NCBI GenBank assembly: GCA_002279765.1
Contig: NCCR01000322.1
Location: 1-5,158, forward strand
Direction: 5' to 3'
Length of the DNA stretch: 5,158 nt
Source of the DNA: Verrucomicrobia bacterium 12-59-8
GTDB lineage: Bacteria; Verrucomicrobiota; Verrucomicrobiae; Verrucomicrobiales; Verrucomicrobiaceae
The translations under genes and the position numbers were made by a program. Of this stretch, positions 1 to 5,158 are shown one piece after another. Position 1 is the stretch's first letter, and every line of letters starts with the position of its first letter. The notes beneath the pieces are model-generated. The model was not told the DNA's origin and did no database searches. It saw only the letters and a program-made list of their open reading frames with translations.

Positions 1-1283
1 TGCCCACGTTTCATTACATTGCCCTGGATCAGAATGGCCAGGAAACAGCCGGAAATCTTGATGCCGCCTCCGAGGCAGATGCCGTCAATCAACTGCGTCA
101 GTCCGGCCTCTATCCGACCAGCGTCGCAGCAGAAGGACAAGGGCAGTCAGCCGCCATCAAGAAACGCGCCAAATCCGCCACGAAGGGCAAGTCGAAGAGC
201 GTCAAGGTCGGGGCCAATGCCAAGATCAAAAGCAAGATCTTGATGATCTTCACACGCCAGCTCGCCACACTTATCGACTCCGGCCTGCCATTGCTGCGTG
301 GTCTCACGGTGCTGGGGCGGCAGGAGCCGAATCTGATCATGAAGGGCACCATCAACACGCTGGCTGACAACGTGCAGACCGGCAGCACCTTTTCCGAAAG
401 CCTGCAGCAGTACCCGCGCATCTTCAACAAGCTCTACATCAACATGGTGAAAGCCGGCGAACTTGGCGGTGTGCTTGAGCTCGTGCTCAACCGTCTTGCC
501 GAGTATCAGGAGAAGGCCCAGAAGCTCAAAAACAAGATCGTTGCCGCGATGGTTTACCCCATCATCGTCATGTTCATCGCCGCTGGCATCATGGTCTTCC
601 TCATGATGGTGATCGTGCCCCGCTTTGAATCCATCTTTGATGACATGATCCCTGGCGGCAAATCAAAGCTGCCGGAGCTGACCAAATTTGTCATCAATTT
701 CAGTCGCAACATGGTCGATTATAAATGGATCCTGCTGGGCATCGTTGCGGCAGTCGTCGCGGGCTGGCGTGTGCTTGCCTCCACCAAAGGCGGACGCCGG
801 TGGATCGACAAGATGAAACTTAAGCTGCCGCTCTTCGGCGATGTGCAGAGCAAGACCGCCATTTCCCGCTTCACCCGCACCCTGGGAACGCTGGTCACCT
901 CCGGTGTCCCCATCCTGCAGGCGCTGAACATCACCCGTGACACCGCCGGCAACACGATTGTTTCCGATGCCATCACCAAAGTGCATGACGCAGTGAAGGA
1001 AGGGGAGTCCATGGTGGCTCCGCTGGAGGCCAGCGGCGTTTTCCCTCCCATGGTGATCTCCATGGTCGATGTGGGCGAGGAAACCGGCCAGCTCCCTGAG
1101 ATGCTGCTCAAAATCGCCGATGTGTACGAAGATGAAGTGGACAACTCCGTCTCCGCCCTCACCTCCATGCTGGAGCCGCTGATGATCGTCGTTCTCGCTG
1201 TCGTGGTCGGTGTCATCGTCATGGCGCTGTTCCTCCCGCTCATCGAAGTGATCAAAAACCTCAGCGGCGGCGCTGGCGGCTAG
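1..1283 (+). CDS. GspF/PilC-family type II secretion / type IV pilus inner-membrane platform protein (lacks only the first base of its start codon)
   Basis: Polytopic inner-membrane platform protein that links the cytoplasmic assembly ATPase to pseudopilin or pilin insertion. The frame is open from the left edge. Bases 1-2 (TG) are followed by codons reading PTFHYIALDQNGQETAG, the standard N-terminus of this family, so the start is almost surely an NTG whose first base lies just outside; the protein would be 427 residues, usual for the family. A TTG at 240 is an internal leucine codon (residue 81), not a start. Residues 54-79 form a very basic linker (10 Lys, 1 Arg). Two T2SSF repeats follow: about 83-205 (FTRQLATLIDSGLPLLRG, KAGELGG) and about 289-411 (FTRTLGTLVTSGVPILQAL, VGEETGQLPEML). 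Membrane segments are near 185-206, 242-260 and 393-414. It stops with TAG, 34 bases before the pseudopilin gene, so co-transcription is likely. The family call is firm; whether it serves secretion or pili cannot be told here. Confidence 0.95.
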   Translation, partial: PTFHYIALDQNGQETAGNLDAASEADAVNQLRQSGLYPTSVAAEGQGQSAAIKKRAKSATKGKSKSVKVGANAKIKSKILMIFTRQLATLIDSGLPLLRGLTVLGRQEPNLIMKGTINTLADNVQTGSTFSESLQQYPRIFNKLYINMVKAGELGGVLELVLNRLAEYQEKAQKLKNKIVAAMVYPIIVMFIAAGIMVFLMMVIVPRFESIFDDMIPGGKSKLPELTKFVINFSRNMVDYKWILLGIVAAVVAGWRVLASTKGGRRWIDKMKLKLPLFGDVQSKTAISRFTRTLGTLVTSGVPILQALNITRDTAGNTIVSDAITKVHDAVKEGESMVAPLEASGVFPPMVISMVDVGEETGQLPEMLLKIADVYEDEVDNSVSALTSMLEPLMIVVLAVVVGVIVMALFLPLIEVIKNLSGGAGG

Positions 1284-1311
1284 ACCACCCTGTCATTTCA
1301 AAACATTCTTT

Positions 1312-1315
1312 GGAG
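1312..1315 (+). promoter_or_regulatory. Shine-Dalgarno-like GGAG very close to the pseudopilin start
   Basis: GGAG ends only two bases before the ATG at 1318, closer than the usual 5 to 9. The start itself is fixed by the prepilin leader, so the motif is either a poorly spaced ribosome binding site or chance. Confidence 0.35.
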
Positions 1316-1317
1316 TT

Positions 1318-2004
1318 ATGAAATCAACCCTCTTCAAATCCAGCTCACGCAAACGTGGTTTCACACTGGTCGAGATGCTCATCGTTATCACGATCATCTC
1401 GATGCTCGCCGCCCTGACCATGGGCGGCTACACCTATGCCATGCGTTCATCGAAACGGCGTCTCACCACTGGAACCTTTGAGGCAATCAAACTTGCCCTC
1501 GAACGTTACAACACGGAATTCGCCGAATTTCCAGAGCCGGCCGGCTCCAACGAGATGGTCCAGTTCCCTCCGGGGACATCAACCTATGACGTCTCGGGAG
1601 CGGCGTGCCTCTATCAGGCTCTGACTGGCGATGGGTACGATCAGATCAAAGGAGTGACCTCAGGCGCCGGTGATTCTGGAGGCAACTCGGATGGAAAAAC
1701 CGAGGGCGCCGGCGAAGTCAAAAACAAAATGTTCGTCGAAATTCCTCAGACCATTTTCACCCGAAAAGGCTCCGCTTATATCCTCATCGACGGCTTCGGT
1801 CATCCTTTCCAGTACGTTAAAGCCGCTGCTCAAGCTGCGGTGCCGCCGGCAGGGGGCGGAGCCGCCCCCCCCACGGAGGCCACCACCGTCAACTCCACTT
1901 ACGATCTCTGGTCTTACTCAGAAGACGAAACAAACACGACGAAGAAAAGCATCGATTCCCTCAAAGACCCAACCGTTTCGTTGAAATGGATCAAAAATTG
2001 GTGA
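1318..2004 (+). CDS. GspG-like major pseudopilin with prepilin N-methylation/cleavage signal and unusual glycine-rich loops
   Basis: Predicted subunit of the pseudopilus assembled by the preceding platform protein. The 14-residue leader ends in RKRG, followed by FTLVEMLIVITIISMLAAL: a prepilin peptidase site cutting after Gly14, Phe15 as methylated residue 1 and Glu19 as the conserved Glu5 of the mature protein. This leader fixes the ATG at 1318; no upstream in-frame start exists before the GspF stop. A GGAG lies at 1312-1315, unusually only 2 bases from the ATG. The C-terminal part resembles GspG: DGFGHPFQYV (158-167) matches the DPWGNPYQY-type motif, and YDLWSYSEDE (195-204) matches the calcium-loop segment near the GspG C-terminus. 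At 228 residues it is longer than typical GspG (about 140-150). The excess includes a Gly/Ser/Asp loop (114-137) and an Ala/Pro/Gly loop (169-190) containing a palindrome. Pseudopilin identity is sure; GspG rather than another pseudopilin is likely. Confidence 0.92.
   Translation: MKSTLFKSSSRKRGFTLVEMLIVITIISMLAALTMGGYTYAMRSSKRRLTTGTFEAIKLALERYNTEFAEFPEPAGSNEMVQFPPGTSTYDVSGAACLYQALTGDGYDQIKGVTSGAGDSGGNSDGKTEGAGEVKNKMFVEIPQTIFTRKGSAYILIDGFGHPFQYVKAAAQAAVPPAGGGAAPPTEATTVNSTYDLWSYSEDETNTTKKSIDSLKDPTVSLKWIKNW
1852..1869. repeat. Perfect GC-rich palindrome inside the pseudopilin gene, joined to a C8 run
   Basis: GGGGGCGG (1852-1859), spacer AG, then CCGCCCCC (1862-1869) form a perfect inverted repeat, and the C run continues to 1872 (C8, 1865-1872). 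It occupies exactly six codons in frame (Gly179-Gly-Gly-Ala-Ala-Pro184), in a loop that most GspG proteins lack. It looks like a small REP-type palindrome accommodated within a gene, but only this one copy is visible, so repeat status is an inference. Confidence 0.5.
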
Positions 2005-2022
2005 ATCAAAACGGGTTCACCA
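1999..2022 (+). terminator. Stem-loop overlapping the pseudopilin stop codon
   Basis: TGGTGAA (1999-2005) pairs with TTCACCA (2016-2022): a 7-bp perfect stem with a 10-base loop, with two more A-T pairs possible after one mismatch. The TGA stop is within the left arm. The downstream bases are TTTGAAAAAAC, so there is no proper U-tract. It could be a weak attenuator or an mRNA 3'-end stabiliser, or chance. Confidence 0.3.
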
Positions 2023-2072
2023 TTTGAAAAAACGTCATTGGCGGTTTGTCTTCGGGTGAAGATTCATACCTT

Positions 2073-2420
2073 ATGCCCATTGGTCTAGCCATTGCCTCCA
2101 TTCTTGCGCTGTTCATCAGCTTTTGGACGCTCAACGTCGCGCGTGATCCGAGTGTCTGGCGCCTCTGGTGGATGGATCTCCTGGGAGTGCTGGATGTGGA
2201 TTCTGACCGCGAGCAGCGGCGCAGCCAGGAGAGCCAGATGTCCTTCATCTGCTATCTTTTGTTCATGCTCCTCCTCGCCACCAGCCTCAGCGGTGCATTC
2301 TGGACGGTGGATCGCGTGCGCGAAGCGAAACGCGACAAAACACGTTTTGAACGTGAGGTGGACAGCTCCGCCCGCGAGATCGAAAAGGTCAAAAGCCAGC
2401 CCCAGAGCATCAAACGCTGA
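2073..2420 (+). CDS. Small two-helix membrane protein with charged C-terminal helix, unknown function
   Basis: I do not recognise a family. From the ATG at 2073 it is 115 residues: a first hydrophobic helix at about 3-20, a Trp-rich polar loop (VWRLWWMDLLGVLDVD), a second hydrophobic helix at about 57-77, and a strongly charged helical tail at 79-108 (many Arg, Lys, Glu; little Pro or Gly) that could be a short coiled coil. A TTG at 2046 in the same frame would add nine residues; I prefer the ATG because it leads directly into the first helix and has GTGAAG (2056-2061) upstream. It follows the pseudopilin by 68 bases on the same strand, so it may be co-expressed with the secretion genes, though nothing in the sequence ties it to that machine. 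The unbroken frame and the membrane-protein composition argue that it is real. Confidence 0.75.
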   Translation: MPIGLAIASILALFISFWTLNVARDPSVWRLWWMDLLGVLDVDSDREQRRSQESQMSFICYLLFMLLLATSLSGAFWTVDRVREAKRDKTRFEREVDSSAREIEKVKSQPQSIKR

Positions 2421-2460
2421 ACCCGCAGGTCCGGAGAGCTGGATTTTGGTTTGCACGCGG

Positions 2461-2482
2461 CGTTCATCGCTGCGATGAAACG
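2461..2482 (+). other. Intergenic stem-loop upstream of the aldolase gene
   Basis: TTCATCG (2463-2469) and CGATGAA (2473-2479) form a perfect 7-bp stem with a CTG loop; CG pairs extend it to 9 bp if A2480 is bulged. It lies 40 bases after the membrane-protein stop and 21 before the aldolase ATG. No T-run follows, so an ordinary intrinsic terminator is unlikely. It may affect translation of the aldolase, or be chance. Confidence 0.3.
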
Positions 2483-2503
2483 GTTCATTCCCCCATCCGC
2501 CCC

Positions 2504-3298
2504 ATGAACCGCCAGGAAAATCTCGAAGCCCTCTTTCGCAACGGCAAGACCGTCATCCTCCCCATCGACCACGGTTGCGCCATTCCCGTGCCCGGTCTGG
2601 AGAATCCCTTTCAGCTCATCGATCAGGTCAATGAATTCGTCGATGGCTACGTCATGAACCTCGGTGTCGCCTTGCGCGCCGCCGACAGCCTCGCCGGCAA
2701 GGGCATCATCCTCCGCACTGACGTCTATAACACCCGCACCACCGGCGAAGGCGCAGGCAGCATCGGCGTCTTTGGCGTCGAAGAAGCGGAAATGGTTGGC
2801 GCCAATGCAGTCATGAACATGCTCTATCCCTTCTCCAACTACGAGAAGACAAACTTCCAGGAGTGTGCCGACCTCATCCGCCTCAGCCTCGACACCGACA
2901 TCCCCGTCATCCTCGAAGCCCTTCCCTACGCGCTCGGTGCGCCAGAAAAGTACACCGTGGAAAATGTCAGCTTCACCGTCCGCCTCGCCGCCGAACTCGG
3001 CTCTGATGTCGTCAAGACCCCCTACCCCACCAATGGCACGGTCGATGACTTCCGCCGCATCGTGGCGCAGAGCTTTGTACCCGTCATCATCCTTGGCGGA
3101 GCCGCCATGGGAGACGACGCCGGTCTGCTGAAAATGGTCGAAGACGCCATGGACGCCGGAGCCGCTGGCATCGCCATCGGTCGCAATGTCTGGCAGCACA
3201 AAAATCCGGCCGCCATCGCCCGCAGTCTGGCCGCGATCGTTCACGAAGATGTCTCCGCTCTCGAAGCCCTGGCTCTGCTGAAAGAACCGGTGCGCTGA
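2504..3298 (+). CDS. DhnA/LsrF-type class I aldolase (fructose-bisphosphate aldolase-like), (beta/alpha)8 barrel
   Basis: A 264-residue protein of the Schiff-base aldolase family that includes archaeal-type class I fructose-bisphosphate aldolase, LsrF thiolase and 2-amino-3,7-dideoxyheptulosonate synthase. It would act in the cytoplasm on a phosphorylated sugar or related ketose. Visible landmarks: ILPIDHG (residues 18-24), Asp22 matching the catalytic Asp after strand 1; Tyr142 in LEALPYALG, the likely acid/base Tyr; Lys171 in DVVKTPYP, the Schiff-base Lys (compare IIKTYY in LsrF); and the phosphate-binding end, ILGGAAMGDD (196-205) and IAIGRNVWQ (223-231). All three catalytic positions appear intact and the length is typical (about 260-290). 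No Shine-Dalgarno sequence precedes the ATG. The family is certain; the substrate is not. A glycolytic aldolase is the default reading, but LsrF-like or shikimate-precursor roles are possible, and no neighbouring gene decides. The secreted-protein gene starts 22 bases downstream. Confidence 0.9.
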   Translation: MNRQENLEALFRNGKTVILPIDHGCAIPVPGLENPFQLIDQVNEFVDGYVMNLGVALRAADSLAGKGIILRTDVYNTRTTGEGAGSIGVFGVEEAEMVGANAVMNMLYPFSNYEKTNFQECADLIRLSLDTDIPVILEALPYALGAPEKYTVENVSFTVRLAAELGSDVVKTPYPTNGTVDDFRRIVAQSFVPVIILGGAAMGDDAGLLKMVEDAMDAGAAGIAIGRNVWQHKNPAAIARSLAAIVHEDVSALEALALLKEPVR

Positions 3299-3320
3299 GG
3301 CAGTTTCGTTCAGCCCCATC

Positions 3321-3968
3321 ATGAAACGACTGCTTCTCGCCGCCAGCCTGCTCGCCGCCTGCTCTCTTCACGCCCAGCAGCTCCAATCCTTCGACATCAA
3401 GGTGGACGACTGGGCGGAAGGCGAGCCACCCAAGGACGTCTTCGTCGTGGATGGCACGATCAAGATCGCCGCGCGCGATGGCAACAAAGCCATCGTCATT
3501 GATCCCAATCCCATCACCGACGCCAGCGCGCAGCTCGCCGTCTCCGCTGCGGGCAACGCCAGCATCGAGGCCAAAATTCTCGCGCTCAAACGCGGCCGCA
3601 GCACCCCGCGCTTCGGCGTCAGCGTGCATGGCATGAGCGGCCACCGCCTCATCGTCAATCCCGCCAAAAAATCGCTCGACCTCCTCAAGAACGACCAGAC
3701 CCTCGCCTCCGTGCCCTTTGCCTGGACCAGCGAAGTGTGGGTGAAGGTCAAACTCGAAGCCAAAAAGGGTGCTGGCGACGCTTGGACCATCACCGGCAAA
3801 GCCTGGCCCGCCGATGCGGCCGAACCCGGTGAGCCCATGATCAAGCACGAGGAAAAAAGTCTCAAAGGTCAGGGCAAATGCGCCATCTGGGCCACCCCCT
3901 TCTCCGGCGAGCCTGTTTACTTCGACGACATCCACATCGCCATCGAAACCGCCCCTGCTGAAAAGTAG
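3321..3968 (+). CDS. Exported protein of unknown function, possible lipoprotein, likely beta-rich
   Basis: 215 residues beginning with a clear signal peptide (KR then LLLAASLLAAC). Two readings are possible: signal peptidase I cutting after SLHA (residue 18, before QQ), or a lipobox LAAC at 11-14 that would lipidate Cys14. The mature part has alternating polar/hydrophobic stretches and few long helices, and ends in PVYFDDIHIAIE (residues about 196-207), a closing-strand pattern seen in concanavalin-like/LamG-type beta-sandwich proteins, including DUF1080-type glycoside-related proteins. That resemblance is an impression from a short segment, not an assignment; I see no catalytic motif. It follows the aldolase by 22 bases on the same strand and may share its transcript. 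No Shine-Dalgarno motif is visible. A strong hairpin follows one base-step after the TAG stop. Confidence 0.85.
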   Translation: MKRLLLAASLLAACSLHAQQLQSFDIKVDDWAEGEPPKDVFVVDGTIKIAARDGNKAIVIDPNPITDASAQLAVSAAGNASIEAKILALKRGRSTPRFGVSVHGMSGHRLIVNPAKKSLDLLKNDQTLASVPFAWTSEVWVKVKLEAKKGAGDAWTITGKAWPADAAEPGEPMIKHEEKSLKGQGKCAIWATPFSGEPVYFDDIHIAIETAPAEK

Positions 3969-3989
3969 CCTTGTTCCTGCGGAACAAGG
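3969..3989. terminator. Perfect 9-bp hairpin between convergent genes, probable bidirectional terminator
   Basis: CCTTGTTCC (3969-3977), loop TGC, GGAACAAGG (3981-3989). The stem is perfect and starts directly after the TAG of the exported-protein gene; the convergent DUF3108 gene ends at 3996. It fills nearly all of the 27-base gap. Neither side has a proper T-run (TCCCCCT on the + strand; CTACTTTTC on the - strand), so it would be a weak U-tract or hairpin-only terminator serving both genes. Confidence 0.7.
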
Positions 3990-3995
3990 TCCCCC

Positions 3996-4711
3996 TCAAG
4001 GCGCAGGCGGTGGCTTCACCGTCATGCTTGCTGGCAATGGTGCCTTCGCCTGCTTGCCGCTGAGCAGCTCAAAGCCGGTCAGCTTCGCAAACATGTAGCC
4101 GACAAACACACTGGCGTGCATCTCGATGGGAAGACGCAGCTCATCATCGGACACCCAGATCGTCGCCGTTTTCATCTTCTTGTAGGCGCTCAGCGTCAGC
4201 GTGGTGCGGTCGATTTTCCGAATCTGCAGCCCCAGCTTGATGCACGGCCGCTTTTCCCCCGCATACGAAAGGCTTTCACGCCCCAGCACTTCAAACGTCG
4301 TCATGTAGGGCGTGTCCCACGGCTGCACCACCCGCGTGTACTTCCGACCGTTCGTCAGATCCTGGCTGCGCAGGTAGAGGATCAACGAGAGAATGTCATC
4401 CATCGGCCCATAGGGGCACACCGCAGTGGAAATCGTCTTCGTGCCCTTCACCGGCTCCACCTGCGTTTCCGTGACCACGCGCTGCCGCTCAAACGACACG
4501 CGGTAGCGGCAGGTCTCATTTTTGTCCGTCTCACGGTGCTGCAAAAAATGTGCACGTTGCTCCAGCCCACGTCAAAGGTCAGCTTGCACGGCGGCACATG
4601 GCGGAAGGCCCCAGCCGTGCCAGAGGTCAGCTCTTTCGCCCACGGCGGTGATTCGGCAACAGCCCAGGAATGACCCAGCAAACCACAGAAGATGAGAAGC
4701 AGGCAGCGCAT
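3996..4711 (-). pseudogene. DUF3108-domain exported protein, broken by a frameshift and probable internal loss
   Basis: The start at 4711 gives a signal peptide (MRCLLLIFCGLLGHSWAVA, cleavage after Ala19) and the first DUF3108 strand (CKLTFDVGWSNV, residues about 42-53). That frame then turns to Arg-rich nonsense and ends at 4448. The rest of the domain lies in another frame from about 4544 to 3996: MDDILSLILYLRSQDL, GREKRPCIKL-like strands, TATIWVSDDELRLPIEM and a Pro/Lys-rich tail, all typical of the DUF3108 C-terminal half. The second frame is closed by a stop at 4572-4574, so it has no N-terminus of its own. One extra T in the T6 run (4548-4543, read on the - strand) would join the frames as a 238-residue protein. 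The join, however, puts the first strand directly next to LQHRETDKNE, where family members usually have some 40-60 residues more; a real deletion of 3n+1 bases is thus as likely as a one-base error. Periplasmic role, unknown function. Confidence 0.75.
4543..4548 (-). other. T6 run (- strand) at the DUF3108 frame switch
   Basis: Six T on the coding strand (CAC ATT TTT TGC in the upstream frame) mark the simplest point where the signal-peptide frame can pass to the domain frame by a -1 step, giving NVHIFLQHRE. It could be a sequencing or replication error site, or one side of a larger deletion. A tRNA-Phe slip on TTT is possible in principle, but the A-site codon would re-pair badly, so programmed frameshifting is the weakest reading. 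Confidence 0.45.
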
Positions 4712-4777
4712 GCTCTATCATTACCCTGATTTTCCCTTTTGCCAGTCTGTGTCTTTTCCGCCACAGTCCCGCCAATC
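4712..4777. promoter_or_regulatory. Divergent intergenic region between the DUF3108 gene and the aminopeptidase gene
   Basis: These 66 bases separate two divergent starts and so should hold both promoters unless they lie inside the genes. I see no convincing -35/-10 pair on either strand; a TAATGAT on the - strand lies too close to the ATG to be its -10. No Shine-Dalgarno sequence precedes the aminopeptidase ATG. The function is inferred from the layout only. Confidence 0.35.
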
Positions 4778-5158
4778 ATGCACGACCCCCGAATCGACGC
4801 CCTCTCCCGCCAGCTCGTCCGCTATTCTACCAAAGTGAAAAAAGGCGACCTCGTCTGGATCGACCTCTTCGACGTGCCGAACACCGTCGGCCAGAGCCTC
4901 GTCCGCGAAGTCGTCGCCGCCGGCGGCATGCCCATGGTTCGCATCAATGACGCCGTGCTCACCCGCGAGCAGATGATGCATGCCACCGAAAAGCAGTACG
5001 ACATCATCGCCGAAAACAACCTCGCCCTCATGAAGCAGACCGACTGCTACATCGCCGTGCGAGGCAGCCACAACATCACCGAAGCCGCCGACGTGCCGCC
5101 AGAGCAGATGAAGATGGTCATGGCCAAGCTGCGCCCGGTGCAAAATGAGCGCGTGAAC
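4778..5158 (+). CDS. M29-family (thermophilic metalloprotease / AmpS-like) aminopeptidase, N-terminal part, cut by the window edge
   Basis: The frame from ATG 4778 stays open to the right edge for 127 codons. It begins MHDPRIDALSRQLVRYSTKV, then KKGDLVWIDL, AAGGMPMVRI and, near residue 100, DCYIAVRGSHNITEAADV, followed by a helix (PPEQMKMVMAKLRPVQNER). This order (YS-x-V-x-x-GD near the N-terminus, a GA/GG-x-P-x-V strand, then a D-x-Y-I-x-[IV]-x-G-x-x-N segment) is that of M29 metallo-aminopeptidases, cytoplasmic dimers of about 370-410 residues that remove N-terminal amino acids using two metal ions. The metal ligands lie in the C-terminal half, outside the window, so activity cannot be judged. 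The start follows from the family N-terminus. It is divergently transcribed from the DUF3108 gene with 66 bases between. Confidence 0.88.
   Translation, partial: MHDPRIDALSRQLVRYSTKVKKGDLVWIDLFDVPNTVGQSLVREVVAAGGMPMVRINDAVLTREQMMHATEKQYDIIAENNLALMKQTDCYIAVRGSHNITEAADVPPEQMKMVMAKLRPVQNERVN

Noticed and set aside
240..242. TTG at 240 as the start of the platform protein
   Set aside because: The frame is open upstream to the window edge and encodes the conserved N-terminal segment of the GspF/PilC family.
2252..3322. Long open frame (356 codons) on the - strand opposite the aldolase
   Set aside because: Its product is a Gly/Asp/Val/His-rich string typical of antisense reading of GC-rich genes, and the + strand frame has clear aldolase motifs.
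3087..3935. Open frame (282 codons) on the - strand opposite the aldolase end and the exported protein
   Set aside because: Low-complexity antisense composition and full overlap with two supported genes.
4543..4550. Programmed -1 frameshift in the DUF3108 gene
   Set aside because: The site is not a good heptamer (A-site TGC would re-pair with TTG), no strong downstream structure was seen, and the domain appears to lack a middle part, which frameshifting would not explain.
4116..4673. Open + strand frame opposite the DUF3108 gene
   Set aside because: Arg/His/Leu-rich product without motifs; the - strand carries recognisable DUF3108 strands and a signal peptide.
4712..4730. TAATGAT on the - strand as a -10 promoter element
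   Set aside because: It is within about ten bases of the start codon and has no matching -35 at the right distance.
4721..5143. Open frame on the - strand opposite the aminopeptidase
   Set aside because: His/Gly/Asp/Val-rich shadow of the M29 coding frame; it also covers the divergent gap.

Overview
This GC-rich window reads like the chromosome of a Gram-negative bacterium, probably of the PVC group and most plausibly Verrucomicrobiota. The lineage is an inference. It rests on type II secretion / type IV pilus-like genes outside a classical gsp operon, dense GC-rich codon use, secreted proteins of unknown function, and several genes with no visible Shine-Dalgarno sequence. No mobile element, CRISPR array, tRNA or rRNA was seen. 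Gaps between genes are short (22 to 83 bases) and no gene-free stretch reaches 300 bases.

Left part (1-2420, + strand): an inner-membrane platform protein of the GspF/PilC family is complete except for the first base of its start codon. After 34 bases comes a GspG-like major pseudopilin, then a small two-helix membrane protein of unknown function. The first two are parts of one machine: the platform protein recruits the assembly ATPase and pushes pseudopilin subunits into a pseudopilus. The pseudopilin is longer than usual because of glycine-rich loops, one of which contains a perfect GC-rich palindrome inside the coding frame.

Middle (2504-3968, + strand): a DhnA/LsrF-type class I aldolase with Asp-His-Gly, Tyr and Schiff-base Lys candidates is followed 22 bases later by an exported protein with a signal peptide that could be read as a lipoprotein signal. 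A perfect 9-bp hairpin then separates this gene from a convergent gene.

Right part (3996-5158): on the - strand is a DUF3108-type exported protein whose reading frame is broken. The signal peptide and first strand lie in one frame and the rest in another, and the middle of the domain seems to be missing. Divergent from it, on the + strand, is the N-terminal 127 residues of an M29-family metallo-aminopeptidase that runs off the right edge.

No clearly new multi-gene system was found. The most notable observations are the broken DUF3108 gene, the palindrome inside the pseudopilin, and the shared hairpin between convergent genes.
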